From: Nocardioides mangrovicus | Lineage (GTDB): Bacteria; Actinomycetota; Actinomycetes; Propionibacteriales; Nocardioidaceae | Assembly: GCF_003674065.1 (NCBI RefSeq) | Contig: NZ_RDBE01000006.1 | Span: 124,001 to 188,000, forward strand | Direction: 5' to 3' | Length of the DNA stretch: 64,000 nucleotides | Part shown: positions 33,933 to 43,537 of the stretch, piece after piece | How positions within the stretch are numbered: position 1 is the first letter of the stretch | Layout of the letters: the number at the start of each line of letters is the position of its first letter | Position numbers and translations under genes: made by a program | The notes under the pieces: generated by a model | Databases searched by the model: none | What the model was told of the DNA's origin: nothing | Seen by the model: the letters and a program-made list of their open reading frames with translations, nothing else

Positions 33933-35779
33933 TTCGCCTTCTTCTCCGCCGGGGCGTTGGTGGAGAGCGCGGCGACGAACGCCTCCTGCGGCACCTCGAC
34001 GCGGCCGACCATCTTCATCCGCTTCTTGCCCTCCTTCTGCTTCTCCAGCAGCTTGCGCTTGCGGGTGATGTCACCGCCGTAGCACTTGGCCAGCACGTCC
34101 TTGCGGATGGCGCGGATCGTCTCCCGCGCGATCACCCGGGTGCCGATCGCGGCCTGGATCGGTACCTCGAACTGCTGCCGCGGGATGAGCTCGCGCAGCT
34201 TGCCGGCCAGCATGACCCCGTAGGAGTACGCCGCCTCGCGGTGCACGATCGCGCTGAAGGCGTCGACCGGCTCGCCCTGCAGGAGGATGTCGACCTTGAC
34301 CAGGTCGGCGGCCTGCTCGCCGGTGGTCTCGTAGTCCAAGGAGGCGTAGCCCTTGGTGCGCGACTTCAGCTGGTCGAAGAAGTCGAAGACGATCTCGGCC
34401 AGCGGCAGCGTGTAGCGCATCTCGACGCGGTCGGCGGAGAGGTAGTCCATGCCGTCGAGCTGGCCGCGCTTGGACTGGCAGAGCTCCATGATCGTGCCGA
34501 TGTAGTCGCTGGGACTGAGGACGGTCGCCTTGACCATCGGCTCGTGCACCTCGGCGATCTTGCCGTCGGGGAACTCGCTGGGGTTGGTGACGACGTGCTC
34601 GCTGCCGTCCTCCATCACCACGCGGTAGACCACGCTGGGCGCGGTCGAGATCAGGTCGAGGCCGAACTCGCGCTCGAGCCGGTCACGCGTGATCTCCATG
34701 TGCAGCAGCCCGAGGAACCCGCAGCGGAACCCGAACCCGAGGGCGCCCGACGTCTCCGGCTCGTAGGCCAGGGCCGCGTCGTTGAGCTGCAGCTTGTCCA
34801 GCGCCTCGCGCAGGTCGGGGTACTGGTCGCCGTCGATCGGGTACAGCCCGGCGAAGACCATCGGCTTGGGGTGCTCGTAGCCGCCGAGCGGCTCGCCGGC
34901 GCCGTCGTGCTGGCTGGTCACGGTGTCACCGACGCGCGACTGGCGCACGTCCTTCACACCGGTGATCAGGTAGCCGACCTCGCCGACCCCGATGTGGTCG
35001 GCCTTCACCGGCTCGGGACTGATGACGCCGACCTCGAGCATCTCGTGCACGGCGCCGGTCGACATCATCTTGATCCGGTCGCGGTGCTTGAGCTCGCCGT
35101 CGACCACACGGACGTAGGTGACGACGCCGCGGTAGGTGTCGTAGACCGAGTCGAAGATGAGGGCTCGCGCGGGCTGGTCGGCGTCGCCCACCGGAGGCGG
35201 GGTCTGGGCCACGATCTCGTCGAGCAGCGCCGCGACACCGTCGCCGGTCTTGGCGCTGACCTTCAAGACGTCGCCCGGGTCGCAGCCGATGATGCCGGCC
35301 AGCTCCTCGGCGTACTTCTCCGGCTGCGCGCTGGGCAGGTCGATCTTGTTGAGCACCGGGACGATGTGCAGGTCGGCGCCGATGGCCAGGTACAGGTTGG
35401 CCAGCGTCTGCGCCTCGATGCCCTGGGCTGCGTCGACCAGCAGCACCGCCGCCTCGCACGCGGCCAGCGAGCGGGAGACCTCGTAGGTGAAGTCGACGTG
35501 GCCGGGGGTGTCGATCATGTTGAGCACGTACGGCGTCTCGCCCACCGTCCACGGCATGCGGACCGCCTGGGACTTGATGGTGATGCCGCGCTCGCGCTCG
35601 ATGTCCATCCGGTCCAGGTACTGCGCACGCGCGCTGCGCTCGTCAACGACGCCGGTCAGCTGCAGCATCCGATCGGCCAGCGTGGACTTGCCGTGGTCGA
35701 TGTGGGCGATGATGCAGAAGTTCCGGAGGACGGCCGGGTCGGTGCGGCCAGGAACGGGAGCGGTGCGGGTCACGGACAT
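33929..35779 (-). CDS. lepA: Elongation factor 4 (LepA)
   Basis: A 616-aa translational GTPase: G1 AHIDHGKST (residues 25-33), G3 DTPGHVDF, G4 NKIDLP, domains II, III and V, and the LepA-specific C-terminal domain ending with a Lys-rich [16 protein letters not shown] region. It acts on stalled or mis-translocated ribosomes and in 30S biogenesis. Full length. A 117-bp gap upstream separates it from the pyruvate oxidase gene; no gene is seen in that gap. Confidence 0.96.
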   Translation of the reverse strand: MSVTRTAPVPGRTDPAVLRNFCIIAHIDHGKSTLADRMLQLTGVVDERSARAQYLDRMDIERERGITIKSQAVRMPWTVGETPYVLNMIDTPGHVDFTYEVSRSLAACEAAVLLVDAAQGIEAQTLANLYLAIGADLHIVPVLNKIDLPSAQPEKYAEELAGIIGCDPGDVLKVSAKTGDGVAALLDEIVAQTPPPVGDADQPARALIFDSVYDTYRGVVTYVRVVDGELKHRDRIKMMSTGAVHEMLEVGVISPEPVKADHIGVGEVGYLITGVKDVRQSRVGDTVTSQHDGAGEPLGGYEHPKPMVFAGLYPIDGDQYPDLREALDKLQLNDAALAYEPETSGALGFGFRCGFLGLLHMEITRDRLEREFGLDLISTAPSVVYRVVMEDGSEHVVTNPSEFPDGKIAEVHEPMVKATVLSPSDYIGTIMELCQSKRGQLDGMDYLSADRVEMRYTLPLAEIVFDFFDQLKSRTKGYASLDYETTGEQAADLVKVDILLQGEPVDAFSAIVHREAAYSYGVMLAGKLRELIPRQQFEVPIQAAIGTRVIARETIRAIRKDVLAKCYGGDITRKRKLLEKQKEGKKRMKMVGRVEVPQEAFVAALSTNAPAEKKAK

Positions 35780-35896
35780 CTTTCAGGCTCGGCGTGCGTC
35801 GGGCTTGCCCAATACTCCCACGGCATCGGCTGGGGCGAGAGCGCGGCGACGTTCACGGAGCCCATCGCGGAACCGGTCTCGTGCTGAGCGTCGGTC

Positions 35897-37621
35897 CTAC
35901 TCCGGTGCGACCAGGAACTCCTTGGACTTGGCGATCGCGAAGCCCCAGCCCTGCTCGAGCGTGGGCTTGGGCGGGATGGCGATCTCGTCGGGGTTGGTGA
36001 GGACGTCGAGCAGCACCGGGCCGTCGTGGGCGAAGGCGTCGCGGACCGCGCCGTCGACGTCGCGCGGGTCGGTGATCCGGACGCCGTGCATGCCGATCGC
36101 CTGGGCCAGGGCGGCGAAGTCCGGGTTGTGCAGCACGGTGCCGAACTCGGCCAGGCCGACCTGCTCCATCTCGAGCTTGACCATGCCCAGCCGGCCGTTG
36201 TCGAAGACGACGATCTTGACCGGCAGCCGGTGGCTGACCGCGGTGATGAGGTCGCCGAGGAGCATGGTCAGCCCGCCGTCGCCCGAGAACGAGACCACCT
36301 GACGGGCGCGGTCCAATGCCTGGGCGCCGAGCGCCTGCGGCATCGCGTTGGCCATCGAGCCGAGGTTGTAGGAACCGATCAGCCGCCGGCCGCCGGTCAT
36401 GCGCACGAAGCGGGAGAGCCAGACCGTCGACATGCCGGTGTCGGTGGTGAAGATCGCGTCGGGCGCCGCGTGCCTCTCGACCGCCGCCGCGACCAGCTCG
36501 GGGCGGATGCGTCGCTCGGGGTTGTCGACCTTGCGGCGCAGCCGGCCGAACAGCTTCTTGTCGTAGTCGGGGTCGGCCAGGTGGGCCTGCAGCCGACCCC
36601 ACTCCTCGTAGACCTTCCGGGCGGCGTCGAGGTGACGGCTGCTCTCCTGGTGCTCCAGCAGCGGCAGCAGCGACTGCAGCGTCAGCCGGCTGTCGCCCAC
36701 CAACGGGTGCGTCACCGGAGTGCGCCGGCCGACGTGCTGGCCGCGCGAGTCCAGCTGCACCACGGTCTTACCGGTGGGCAGGAAGTTGCGGTAGGGGAAG
36801 TCCGTGCCGAGGAGGAACAGCACGTCGCAGGTGGCGAACGCCTCGGCGGTGGCCGGGTTGCCGATCAACCCGGACTGGCCGATCTCGAAGCGGTTGTCGT
36901 CGTCGAAGCCGTCCTTGGCCTTGAGCGTGAGCACCATCGGCGCCTGCAGCCGCTCGGCCAGGTCGAGCACCTCGGCCCGCGCGTGCCGGGCTCCCTGGCC
37001 CACCAGCAGCGTGACCCGCTTGGCCTCGTTGAGCACGCTGGCCACGGCGCGCACGGTGTCGGCGTCCGCGGCGGCCGGCGGGGCCGGTCGGACGAAGGCG
37101 CAGCTGCGGGTCCCCTTCGGCAGCTCGAGTGCGCCGACGTCGCCGGGGATCGAGAGCACGGCCACGCCCTGGGTGGAGATCGCGGTGTTGACCGCCTCCT
37201 CCAGCAGGTGCGGCATCTGGTCCACTGAGGTCAAGGTGCCGCTCCAGCTGGCGACGTCGGCGAAGACGACGTCGTTGTCGACCTCCTGGAAGAAGTCGGT
37301 GCCGATGTCCTCGCGGGGCACCTGGCCCACGATGGCCAGCACGGGCGCGTGCGACTTCTTGGCGTCGTAGAGGCCGTTGAGCAGGTGCAGGGCGCCCGGG
37401 CCCACCGTGCCCATGCAGACCGCGAGCTCGCCGGTCAGCTGCGCCTGCGCCGACGCCGCGAAGGCGCCGGCCTCCTCGTGGCGCACGCCCACCCACTCGA
37501 TGCGGTCCTCGCGCCGGATCGCGTCGGTGACGGGGTTGAGGGCGTCGCCGACCACACCCCACACGGAGGTGACGCCGTGGTCGGCGAGGGCGTCGATGAT
37601 GAGCTCGGCAACGGTGGTCAT
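35897..37621 (-). CDS. poxB: Thiamine-diphosphate pyruvate oxidase / quinone-dependent pyruvate dehydrogenase
   Basis: A 574-aa ThDP enzyme of the PoxB/acetolactate-synthase fold: N-terminal Pyr domain with the Glu in VGVRHEEAGAFAA (about residue 50), central FAD domain, and C-terminal ThDP motif GDGGLTMLLGD...VFDNG. It would decarboxylate pyruvate to acetate and CO2, passing electrons to quinone. Start ATG 37621. An SDR and a glutamate-synthase-like flavoprotein lie just upstream, possibly in the same transcript. Acetolactate synthase is less likely given the PoxB-like C-terminus. Confidence 0.85.
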   Translation of the reverse strand: MTTVAELIIDALADHGVTSVWGVVGDALNPVTDAIRREDRIEWVGVRHEEAGAFAASAQAQLTGELAVCMGTVGPGALHLLNGLYDAKKSHAPVLAIVGQVPREDIGTDFFQEVDNDVVFADVASWSGTLTSVDQMPHLLEEAVNTAISTQGVAVLSIPGDVGALELPKGTRSCAFVRPAPPAAADADTVRAVASVLNEAKRVTLLVGQGARHARAEVLDLAERLQAPMVLTLKAKDGFDDDNRFEIGQSGLIGNPATAEAFATCDVLFLLGTDFPYRNFLPTGKTVVQLDSRGQHVGRRTPVTHPLVGDSRLTLQSLLPLLEHQESSRHLDAARKVYEEWGRLQAHLADPDYDKKLFGRLRRKVDNPERRIRPELVAAAVERHAAPDAIFTTDTGMSTVWLSRFVRMTGGRRLIGSYNLGSMANAMPQALGAQALDRARQVVSFSGDGGLTMLLGDLITAVSHRLPVKIVVFDNGRLGMVKLEMEQVGLAEFGTVLHNPDFAALAQAIGMHGVRITDPRDVDGAVRDAFAHDGPVLLDVLTNPDEIAIPPKPTLEQGWGFAIAKSKEFLVAPE

Positions 37622-37644
37622 GGGTCCAACCTCTCGATCGGGGA

Positions 37645-38385
37645 TCAGGCTTGGGCGGTGGAGCGGAGCACGATCTCGCCGACGTCGACCGACTCCGGCT
37701 GCTCCAGGGCGTAGGCGACAGCGCGGGCGACGGCCTCGGGCGGCATCGCGATCTCGTCGCGGCGGGCGATCATGGCCGCCGCGATCTCGGGGTCGCTGCC
37801 CTTGCCGATGCCCTCGGTGTGGGTGAAGCCGGGCGAGACCAGCGAGACCCGCAGGTCGGGGGCCAGCTCCTGGCGCAGCCCGTCGGTGAGCACCCGCACC
37901 GCGGTCTTGGTGGCGGCGTACAGCGCCTGCTGCGGCACCACCTTGTAGGCCGCCGTCGAGGCGATGTGCACGAAGTGACCGCGACCCTGCTCGCGGAACA
38001 CCGGCAGCGCGGCGGCGATCCCGTGCAGCACACCGCGCAGGTTGACGTCGATCATCAGGTCCCAGTCGTCGACCCTGAGGTCGTCCATCAAGGAGACCGG
38101 CATCGCGCCGGCGTTGGAGACCATCACGTCGAGGCCACCGAAGTGCTCGCGAGCGGTGGCGACCAGGGCCTCGACGTCCTCGCGACGGCGTACGTCGGTG
38201 GCGCGGTGGACCGCTCGACCCCCCGCCGACTCGATGCGACCGGCCACCTCGCGCAGCGCGTCCTCACCGCGAGCGCCGAGCACCACGTGCGCGCCACGCT
38301 CGGCCAGGTGCAGCGCGATCGCCTCGCCGATGCCGCTGCTGGCGCCGGTGACGACGACGACGCGGCCCTCGAGCCCCTCGGTCAC
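37645..38385 (-). CDS. Short-chain dehydrogenase/reductase
   Basis: A 246-aa classical SDR: cofactor motif TGASSGIG at about residues 14-21, NAG, catalytic Ser in HIASTAAYK, and the Y-x3-K in LYAATKTAV. GTG 38385 overlaps the stop of the flavoprotein gene by GTGA. Serine, tyrosine and lysine are intact, so it should be active; substrate unknown. Confidence 0.87.
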   Translation of the reverse strand: MTEGLEGRVVVVTGASSGIGEAIALHLAERGAHVVLGARGEDALREVAGRIESAGGRAVHRATDVRRREDVEALVATAREHFGGLDVMVSNAGAMPVSLMDDLRVDDWDLMIDVNLRGVLHGIAAALPVFREQGRGHFVHIASTAAYKVVPQQALYAATKTAVRVLTDGLRQELAPDLRVSLVSPGFTHTEGIGKGSDPEIAAAMIARRDEIAMPPEAVARAVAYALEQPESVDVGEIVLRSTAQA

Positions 38386-39962
38386 GGGGTGAACCGGTCG
38401 GCGTCGGCGAGCTCCCAGTCGCGCTCCCAGTCCGCGGGCGGCGTCGCGAGCAGCTCGCCGGGCTGCAGGGGCCGGTAGATCTCCGCGTAGCTCTTGATGG
38501 TGCCGTGGCTGACGTTGCGGCGCAGCATGTGCGGGCGCAGCTCGGTGAAGGAGCTCAGCCCCATCGAGGCGACGACCTGCATCGCCTGCTCGACCACCTG
38601 CTGCTGGTAGCGGTGCACGCGTTCGGCCTTGGACGGCACGTCGAGCGCGCGAGCTCGCCGAGGGTCCTGCGTGGCGACGCCGACCGGACAGGTGTTGGTG
38701 TGGCAGGTCTGGGCCTGGATGCAGCCGACCGCCATCATCATCGAGCGCGCGGAGTTGGTGTAGTCGGCGCCCTGGATGATGCGCTTGACGATGTCGACGC
38801 CGTTGGTGACCTTGCCGCTGGCGCCAACCTTGATCGTGTCGCGCAGCCCCACGCCGCGCAGCGCGTTGTCGACCGTCATCAGCCCCTCGGTCAGCGGCAC
38901 ACCGATGTGGTCCTCGTACTCCTGAGGCGCCGCGCCGGTGCCGCCCTCCGCGCCGTCGACGATGATGAAGTCCGGGGTCGTGCCCTCCTCGACCATCGCC
39001 TTGCAGATGGACAAGAAGTCCGAGCGCGAGCCCAGGCACAGCTTGAAGCCCACCGGCTTGCCGCCCGACAGGTTGCGCATGTGGGCCAGGAAGTGCACCA
39101 GCTCGCGCGGGGTGTGGAAGGCCTTGTGGTAGGCCGGGGAGACGCACTTCTCCCCCTGCGGCACGTCGCGCGCCTCGGCGATCTCCTTGGTCACCTTCTT
39201 GCCCGGGAGCACGCCGCCGATGCCGGGCTTGGCGCCCTGGCTGAGCTTGAGGCTGGTCATCCGCACCTGGTCGCCGGAGGCCACCTCGGCGAACTTGTCG
39301 GCGTCGAACCCGCCGTCGTCGGTGCGGCAGCCGAAGTAGCCCGACCCGATCTCCCAGACCAGGTCGCCGCCCTGCCGGTGGTACTTCGAGAGCCCGCCCT
39401 CGCCGGTGTCGTGGGCGAAGCCGCCCATCGCCGCCCCCTTGTTGAGGGCCTCGATGGCGTTGCCCGACAGGGCGCCGAAGCTCATCGCCGAGACGTTCAT
39501 CAGCGCCATGTCGTAGGGCTTGGTGCAGGCCTGCGTGCCGATGCGCACGCGCGGCGCCTCGCTCATGGTCTCGACCGGCGCCGTGGAGTGGACGAGGTAC
39601 TCGTAGCCCACCTCGTAGACGTCGCGCTCGGTGCCGAACGGCGCCTCCTCCTTCGTGCTTTTCGCCCGCTGGTAGATGGCGCTGCGGGTGTCGCGGTCGA
39701 AGGGCCGCCCGTCGTAGTTGCGCTCGATGAAGTACTGCTGCAGCTCGGGGCGGATGCCCTCGAGCAGGAACCGCATGTGACCCAGCACCGGGTAGTTGCG
39801 CAGGATCGCGTGCTTCTTCTGCACCAGGTCCCACACACCGACCCCGAGCAGGACCACCAGCAAGGCGACCAGGAACCACCACGCCAGCCCGCCGATCGAA
39901 CCGGCGACCACGGTGACCACGAGGAGGAAGAACAGGCCGCCGAGGACGAAGAATCGCAGCAC
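38382..39962 (-). CDS. Membrane-anchored FMN-binding glutamate-synthase-like protein
   Basis: A 526-aa protein. Two N-terminal hydrophobic helices (about residues 4-45) are followed by the glutamate synthase central/FMN barrel: MSFGALSGNAIEALNKGA, VDGAEGGTGAAPQEYEDH, and the 3Fe-4S cysteines C-x5-C-x4-C in CIQAQTCHTNTC. It lacks the glutaminase and FAD/NADPH domains of GltB/GltD, so it is a stand-alone flavin/iron-sulfur oxidoreductase of uncertain substrate. GTG 39962, probably leaderless, divergent from the MOSC gene by 33 bp. Confidence 0.85.
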   Translation of the reverse strand: MLRFFVLGGLFFLLVVTVVAGSIGGLAWWFLVALLVVLLGVGVWDLVQKKHAILRNYPVLGHMRFLLEGIRPELQQYFIERNYDGRPFDRDTRSAIYQRAKSTKEEAPFGTERDVYEVGYEYLVHSTAPVETMSEAPRVRIGTQACTKPYDMALMNVSAMSFGALSGNAIEALNKGAAMGGFAHDTGEGGLSKYHRQGGDLVWEIGSGYFGCRTDDGGFDADKFAEVASGDQVRMTSLKLSQGAKPGIGGVLPGKKVTKEIAEARDVPQGEKCVSPAYHKAFHTPRELVHFLAHMRNLSGGKPVGFKLCLGSRSDFLSICKAMVEEGTTPDFIIVDGAEGGTGAAPQEYEDHIGVPLTEGLMTVDNALRGVGLRDTIKVGASGKVTNGVDIVKRIIQGADYTNSARSMMMAVGCIQAQTCHTNTCPVGVATQDPRRARALDVPSKAERVHRYQQQVVEQAMQVVASMGLSSFTELRPHMLRRNVSHGTIKSYAEIYRPLQPGELLATPPADWERDWELADADRFTP

Positions 39963-39995
39963 GGTTCGGACAGTAGACCCACCTACTCTGGGGTG

Positions 39996-40634
39996 GTGGC
40001 GACCGTGTGCTCCGTCAACGTCGGCTCGCGCGAGCCGAACCCGTGGAAGCGGGCGGGCTGGACCGGCATCGGCAAGGAGCCGGTCGACGGCCCGGTCCGG
40101 GTGGGCGTCCCCAGGGCCGGCGACAGTGGGCTCGACGGCGACTTCATCGGCGACCGCCGGCACCACGGTGGCCCCGACCAGGCCGTCTACGCGTTCGCTG
40201 CCGAGGATCTGGGCCACTGGGAGCGCACCTTGGGTGCGCTACTGCCGGACGGTTCGTTCGGCGAGAACCTGACGACGTCGGGCATCGACGTCAACGCCTC
40301 GCCGTTGGGCGAGCGCTGGCGGGTCGGCCGCACGGTCGAGCTCGTGGTCACGGTGCCGCGCATCCCGTGCGGCACCTTCGCCGGCGTGATGGGCACCAAG
40401 GGCTGGCTGAAGCAGTTCACGGCCGAGGCGAGACCCGGTGCGTACCTGTCGGTGGCCGTGCCGGGGCTCGTCCAGCAGGACGACCCGATCGAGGTCCTGC
40501 ACCGCCCCGACCACGGCGTCACCATCAGCCAGTGCTTCCGGGCACTGACCACCCAGCCCGAGCTGCTCCCAGGCCTCGCCTCCGCAGGGTCGGACCTCAC
40601 CCCCGAGCTCGCTGCGCGGGTGCGCGGCCGCTGA
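39996..40634 (+). CDS. MOSC-domain protein (YiiM-like)
   Basis: A 212-aa MOSC protein. The conserved Cys lies in VPRIPCGTFAGV at about residue 125; GDRRHHGGPDQAVYAFA and FGENLTTSGID are standard MOSC blocks. Bacterial YiiM-type proteins use a molybdenum cofactor to reduce N-hydroxylated compounds. GTG codons at 39993, 39996 and 40005 compete; the middle one is given. Convergent with a GNAT gene after 15 bp. Confidence 0.85.
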   Translation: MATVCSVNVGSREPNPWKRAGWTGIGKEPVDGPVRVGVPRAGDSGLDGDFIGDRRHHGGPDQAVYAFAAEDLGHWERTLGALLPDGSFGENLTTSGIDVNASPLGERWRVGRTVELVVTVPRIPCGTFAGVMGTKGWLKQFTAEARPGAYLSVAVPGLVQQDDPIEVLHRPDHGVTISQCFRALTTQPELLPGLASAGSDLTPELAARVRGR

Positions 40635-40649
40635 TCGGCAGCCGTCGGG

Positions 40650-41114
40650 TCAGCGGTCCGTGGCCACCCAGTAGCGCAGCTTGCCGCCGCGCTCGTCCTC
40701 GAAGACGCCGCCGTTGGCCTCGATGGTGCGGCGCGAGGCGACGTTGTCGGTGTCGCAGGTGATGAGCGCCGGGTCGATGCCCAGCGCGTGGGCGGTCGGC
40801 AGAGCGGCGGCGAGCATGGCGGTGGCGTGGCCCTGCCGGCGCCGGGAGGGTCGGACGTCGTAGCCGATGTGACCGCCGAGCTCGGCCAGCCAGTCGTCGA
40901 GCTCGTGGCGGACGCCGATCCGGCCCAGGTACTCCTCGCCCGCGACCCACCACAGGTGCGTGCAGCGCACCTTGCCCGGCTCGGGCCGCCACTGCTCGTC
41001 CACCAGGTTGGCCACCTCGGCCGCGACGTCGGTGGGCGGCTCGCGGTCGAGCTCGCGGTAGGCGGCGCGGTAGGACTCGGCGTAGCGGACGTGCGGGGTC
41101 ACCAGCTCGGGCAC
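40650..41114 (-). CDS. GNAT-family acetyltransferase
   Basis: A 154-aa acetyltransferase: RCTHLWWVAGEEYLGRIGVRHEL, acetyl-CoA loop YDVRPSRRRQGHATAML, and DTDNVASRRTIEANGG. GTG 41114 is preferred since further upstream the frame turns Arg/Pro-rich and approaches the divergent kinase gene (starts 45 bp apart). GTG 41102 is an alternative. Substrate unknown. Confidence 0.8.
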   Translation of the reverse strand: MPELVTPHVRYAESYRAAYRELDREPPTDVAAEVANLVDEQWRPEPGKVRCTHLWWVAGEEYLGRIGVRHELDDWLAELGGHIGYDVRPSRRRQGHATAMLAAALPTAHALGIDPALITCDTDNVASRRTIEANGGVFEDERGGKLRYWVATDR

Positions 41115-41158
41115 CGGGTCAGTGTCCTCGACGACCGGGGTTTGCGAGGATCGGGTTC

Positions 41159-42103
41159 GTGACCAGGGCCGTGATGGACGACGTCGAGCCGGTGCCGCAC
41201 GGGCGGACGGCACGGCGGCTCACGTGGGAGTTCCTGCCGCCCAAGCTGCGCGGTGAGATCCAGCGACGCCTCGGGTCGCGCGTGGTCTCGGGCGAGTCGC
41301 GCGACGCGGGGTTCACGCCCGGGTTCGCCTCGGTGCTGACCGGCGAGGACGGCCGCCAGGTCTTCGTGAAGGCGGCCTCGAAGGTCGCCCAGGCCTACGC
41401 CGCGGACTCCTACCGCGACGAGGCCCGCAAGCTCACCGCGCTGCCGGCCTCGGTGCCGGCGCCGGAGCTCCTGTGGGTGCACGAGGACGACCTCTGGATC
41501 GCGGTCGGCATGCGGGTCGTGGCCGGGCGCCCGCCCACCCGTCCGTGGGTGCGCGAGGAGCTCGACCGCGCCCTCGAGGTCGCCGAGCAGATCGCCGAGG
41601 CCACCGCTCCGGTGCCGGCGATGGGACTGGAGCCGATCACCGCCGTGATCGGCGGGTTCGACCGGTTCTGGTTCCGTGCCGCCGACCGGCCCCACCGAGA
41701 CGAGGCGGCCGAGCTGGCCGCGGCGTACGTCGAGCTGCCGATGGACGCCTTCTGCCACACCGACCTGCGCGACGACAACATCCTGCTGACCGCCGAGCCC
41801 GCGGGCGACGTCGCCGTGGACTGGAACTGGCCGACGCTGGCCACACCGTGGCAGGACAGCGTCGACCTGCTGGTCTCGGCGTGGGGCGACGGACTGGACG
41901 CCGACGCCGTGCTGGCCCAGCGGCGGCTCACCCGCGACGTCGACCCCGAGCACATCGACATGTGGCTGGCCGCGCTGTGCGGCTACATGGTGGAGAGCTC
42001 ACGGAAGAAGGCGCCGAGCAACTCGCCGTACCTGCGCGTCCACGGCCGGTGGTACGCGGCGGCGCTGTGGGGCTGGCTCGGCGAGCGGCGGGGCTGGTCG
42101 TGA
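41159..42103 (+). CDS. APH-fold phosphotransferase
   Basis: A 314-aa kinase-like protein: FCHTDLRDDNILL is the catalytic loop (Asp and Asn) and AVDWNWP replaces the usual IDxE/DFG metal motif. The N-terminal nucleotide site is weak (SRDAGFTPGFASVL). It precedes the aldolase gene by 23 bp and probably shares its transcript. GTG start. Substrate unknown; a small-metabolite kinase is as likely as resistance. Confidence 0.8.
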   Translation: MTRAVMDDVEPVPHGRTARRLTWEFLPPKLRGEIQRRLGSRVVSGESRDAGFTPGFASVLTGEDGRQVFVKAASKVAQAYAADSYRDEARKLTALPASVPAPELLWVHEDDLWIAVGMRVVAGRPPTRPWVREELDRALEVAEQIAEATAPVPAMGLEPITAVIGGFDRFWFRAADRPHRDEAAELAAAYVELPMDAFCHTDLRDDNILLTAEPAGDVAVDWNWPTLATPWQDSVDLLVSAWGDGLDADAVLAQRRLTRDVDPEHIDMWLAALCGYMVESSRKKAPSNSPYLRVHGRWYAAALWGWLGERRGWS

Positions 42104-42126
42104 GGTCGCGGGAGCAGGATGGGGCC

Positions 42127-43047
42127 ATGAGCTCGGAGCAGATCGCGCAGCAGATGTCGGAGCAGATGTTGGAGCAGATGTCGCAGCGGCCGGGGTTCAT
42201 CGCCGCGCTGGACCAGAGCGGCGGCTCGACGCCCAAGGCGCTGGCCGGGTACGGCGTGCCGGAGGACTCCTGGAGCAGCGAGGCGGAGATGTTCGCGCTG
42301 ATCCACCAGATGCGCGTACGGATCATGACCGCGCCGGCGTTCACCGGCGAGCGCGTGCTGGCCACGATCCTCTTCGAGCAGACCATGGACGGCGAGGTCG
42401 AGGGAGCCCCGGCGCCGACGTACCTGTGGCGCGAGCGGGGCATCGTCCCGATCGTCAAGGTCGACCAGGGCCTGGCCGAGGAGGCCGACGGCGTGCAGAC
42501 GATGAAGCCGATGCCCGGCCTCGACGACCTCCTGGACCGCGCGGTGGGACTCGGGGTCTTCGGCACGAAGATGCGCTCGGTGGTCCAGCACGCCTCCCGC
42601 TCGGGCATCGCGGCGGTGGTCGGCCAGCAGCTGGAGATCGGCGAGCACATCTCGACCTACGGCCTGGTGCCCATCCTCGAGCCGGAGGTCTCCATCGACG
42701 CACCCGACAAGGCCGAGGCCGAGGGCATGCTGCTGGACGAGCTGCGGGCCGGGCTGGACGCGCTGCCCGCCGGGCGCCAGGTGATGCTCAAGCTGAGCAT
42801 CCCGACCATCCCCGACCTCTACCGGCCGCTGGTCGAGCACGACCGGGTGATGCGCGTCGTGGCCCTCTCGGGCGGCTACTCCCGCGACGAGGCCTGCGAG
42901 CGACTGGCCCACGACCACGCCATGATCGCCAGCTTCTCCCGCGCCCTGATCTCCGACCTGCGCCGCGACATGGGCCAGGAGGAGTTCGACGCGGCCCTGG
43001 CGGCCGCCGTCGAGCAGATCTACGCCGCCTCGACCGAGAAGTCCTGA
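42127..43047 (+). CDS. Class I fructose-bisphosphate aldolase
   Basis: A 306-aa Schiff-base aldolase: FIAALDQSGGSTPKAL, GIVPIVKVDQGL, FGTKMRSVV, VPILEPEV, and VMLKLSIPT, with lysines at the expected barrel positions. It cleaves fructose-1,6-bisphosphate. The N-terminus has a Met/Gln-rich repeat (QQMSEQMLEQMSQ) from three near-identical 12-15-bp segments. ATG 42127. Followed by rpsT, which has its own promoter. Confidence 0.88.
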   Translation: MSSEQIAQQMSEQMLEQMSQRPGFIAALDQSGGSTPKALAGYGVPEDSWSSEAEMFALIHQMRVRIMTAPAFTGERVLATILFEQTMDGEVEGAPAPTYLWRERGIVPIVKVDQGLAEEADGVQTMKPMPGLDDLLDRAVGLGVFGTKMRSVVQHASRSGIAAVVGQQLEIGEHISTYGLVPILEPEVSIDAPDKAEAEGMLLDELRAGLDALPAGRQVMLKLSIPTIPDLYRPLVEHDRVMRVVALSGGYSRDEACERLAHDHAMIASFSRALISDLRRDMGQEEFDAALAAAVEQIYAASTEKS

Positions 43048-43065
43048 GCGCGCCCGCGACGCGAT

Positions 43066-43095
43066 TTGGGCCCCGTGAGCCGGCGTTGGTATTGT
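43066..43095 (+). promoter_or_regulatory. Probable sigma-70-type promoter of rpsT
   Basis: TTGGGC (43066-43071) and TATTGT (43090-43095) are spaced by 18 bp and fit -35 and -10 boxes. The predicted start near 43102 leaves a leader of about 65 nt before rpsT. The AT-rich TATTGTT stands out in this GC-rich sequence. Confidence 0.5.
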
Positions 43096-43167
43096 TGGCG
43101 GCTGTGTCCGGCGCGACTCGGACCCTCGACTTTCCTCTCTCCACCAGCAACGTAAAGGGCGCACCCA

Positions 43168-43428
43168 GTGGCGAACATCAAGTCCCAGATCAAGCGGATC
43201 CGGCAGAACGACGCCGCGCACGAGCGCAACAAGGCGGTCAAGTCGGCGCTGAAGACCTCCATCCGCAAGTTCCGCGAGGCCGCCGACGCCGGCAACGCCG
43301 CCGAGGCCCAGCAGCTGGCCGGCGCCGCCGGTCGTGCGCTGGACAAGGCCGCCAGCAAGGGCGTCATCCACAAGAACCAGGCGGCCAACCGCAAGTCGGC
43401 GATCGCCCGCCGCGCGAGCAGCGTCTGA
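43168..43428 (+). CDS. rpsT: 30S ribosomal protein S20
   Basis: An 86-aa, highly basic, helical protein binding 16S r[18 protein letters not shown] and the C-terminal [15 protein letters not shown] are diagnostic. The GTG start has AAAGGG 7-8 nt upstream. Its own promoter and terminator flank it. Divergent orientation relative to the neighbouring holA operon is normal. Confidence 0.97.
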   Translation: MANIKSQIKRIRQNDAAHERNKAVKSALKTSIRKFREAADAGNAAEAQQLAGAAGRALDKAASKGVIHKNQAANRKSAIARRASSV

Positions 43429-43442
43429 CGCTGCTCGTCTCG

Positions 43443-43484
43443 AGCCCCGTCGGGATCCGTCAGGATCCTGGGCGGGGCTTCTTC
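43443..43484 (+). terminator. rpsT intrinsic terminator
   Basis: AGCCCCG (43443-43449) pairs with CGGGGCT (43473-43479), enclosing a pair of GGATCC segments, followed by TTCTTC. It is a stable hairpin with a short pyrimidine tail, 15 bp after the rpsT stop. Confidence 0.7.
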
Positions 43485-43537
43485 ATGCCCTGGCCCAGCT
43501 GGCCCAGCTGGCCCGGTGAGGGCCGACCGCGCCCGGC

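Noticed and set aside
16509-42103. Antibiotic resistance from three APH-fold kinases (16509-17396, 32439-33281, 41159-42103)
   Set aside because: The fold is shared by many metabolite kinases; no resistance-gene context or specific signature beyond the fold was seen.
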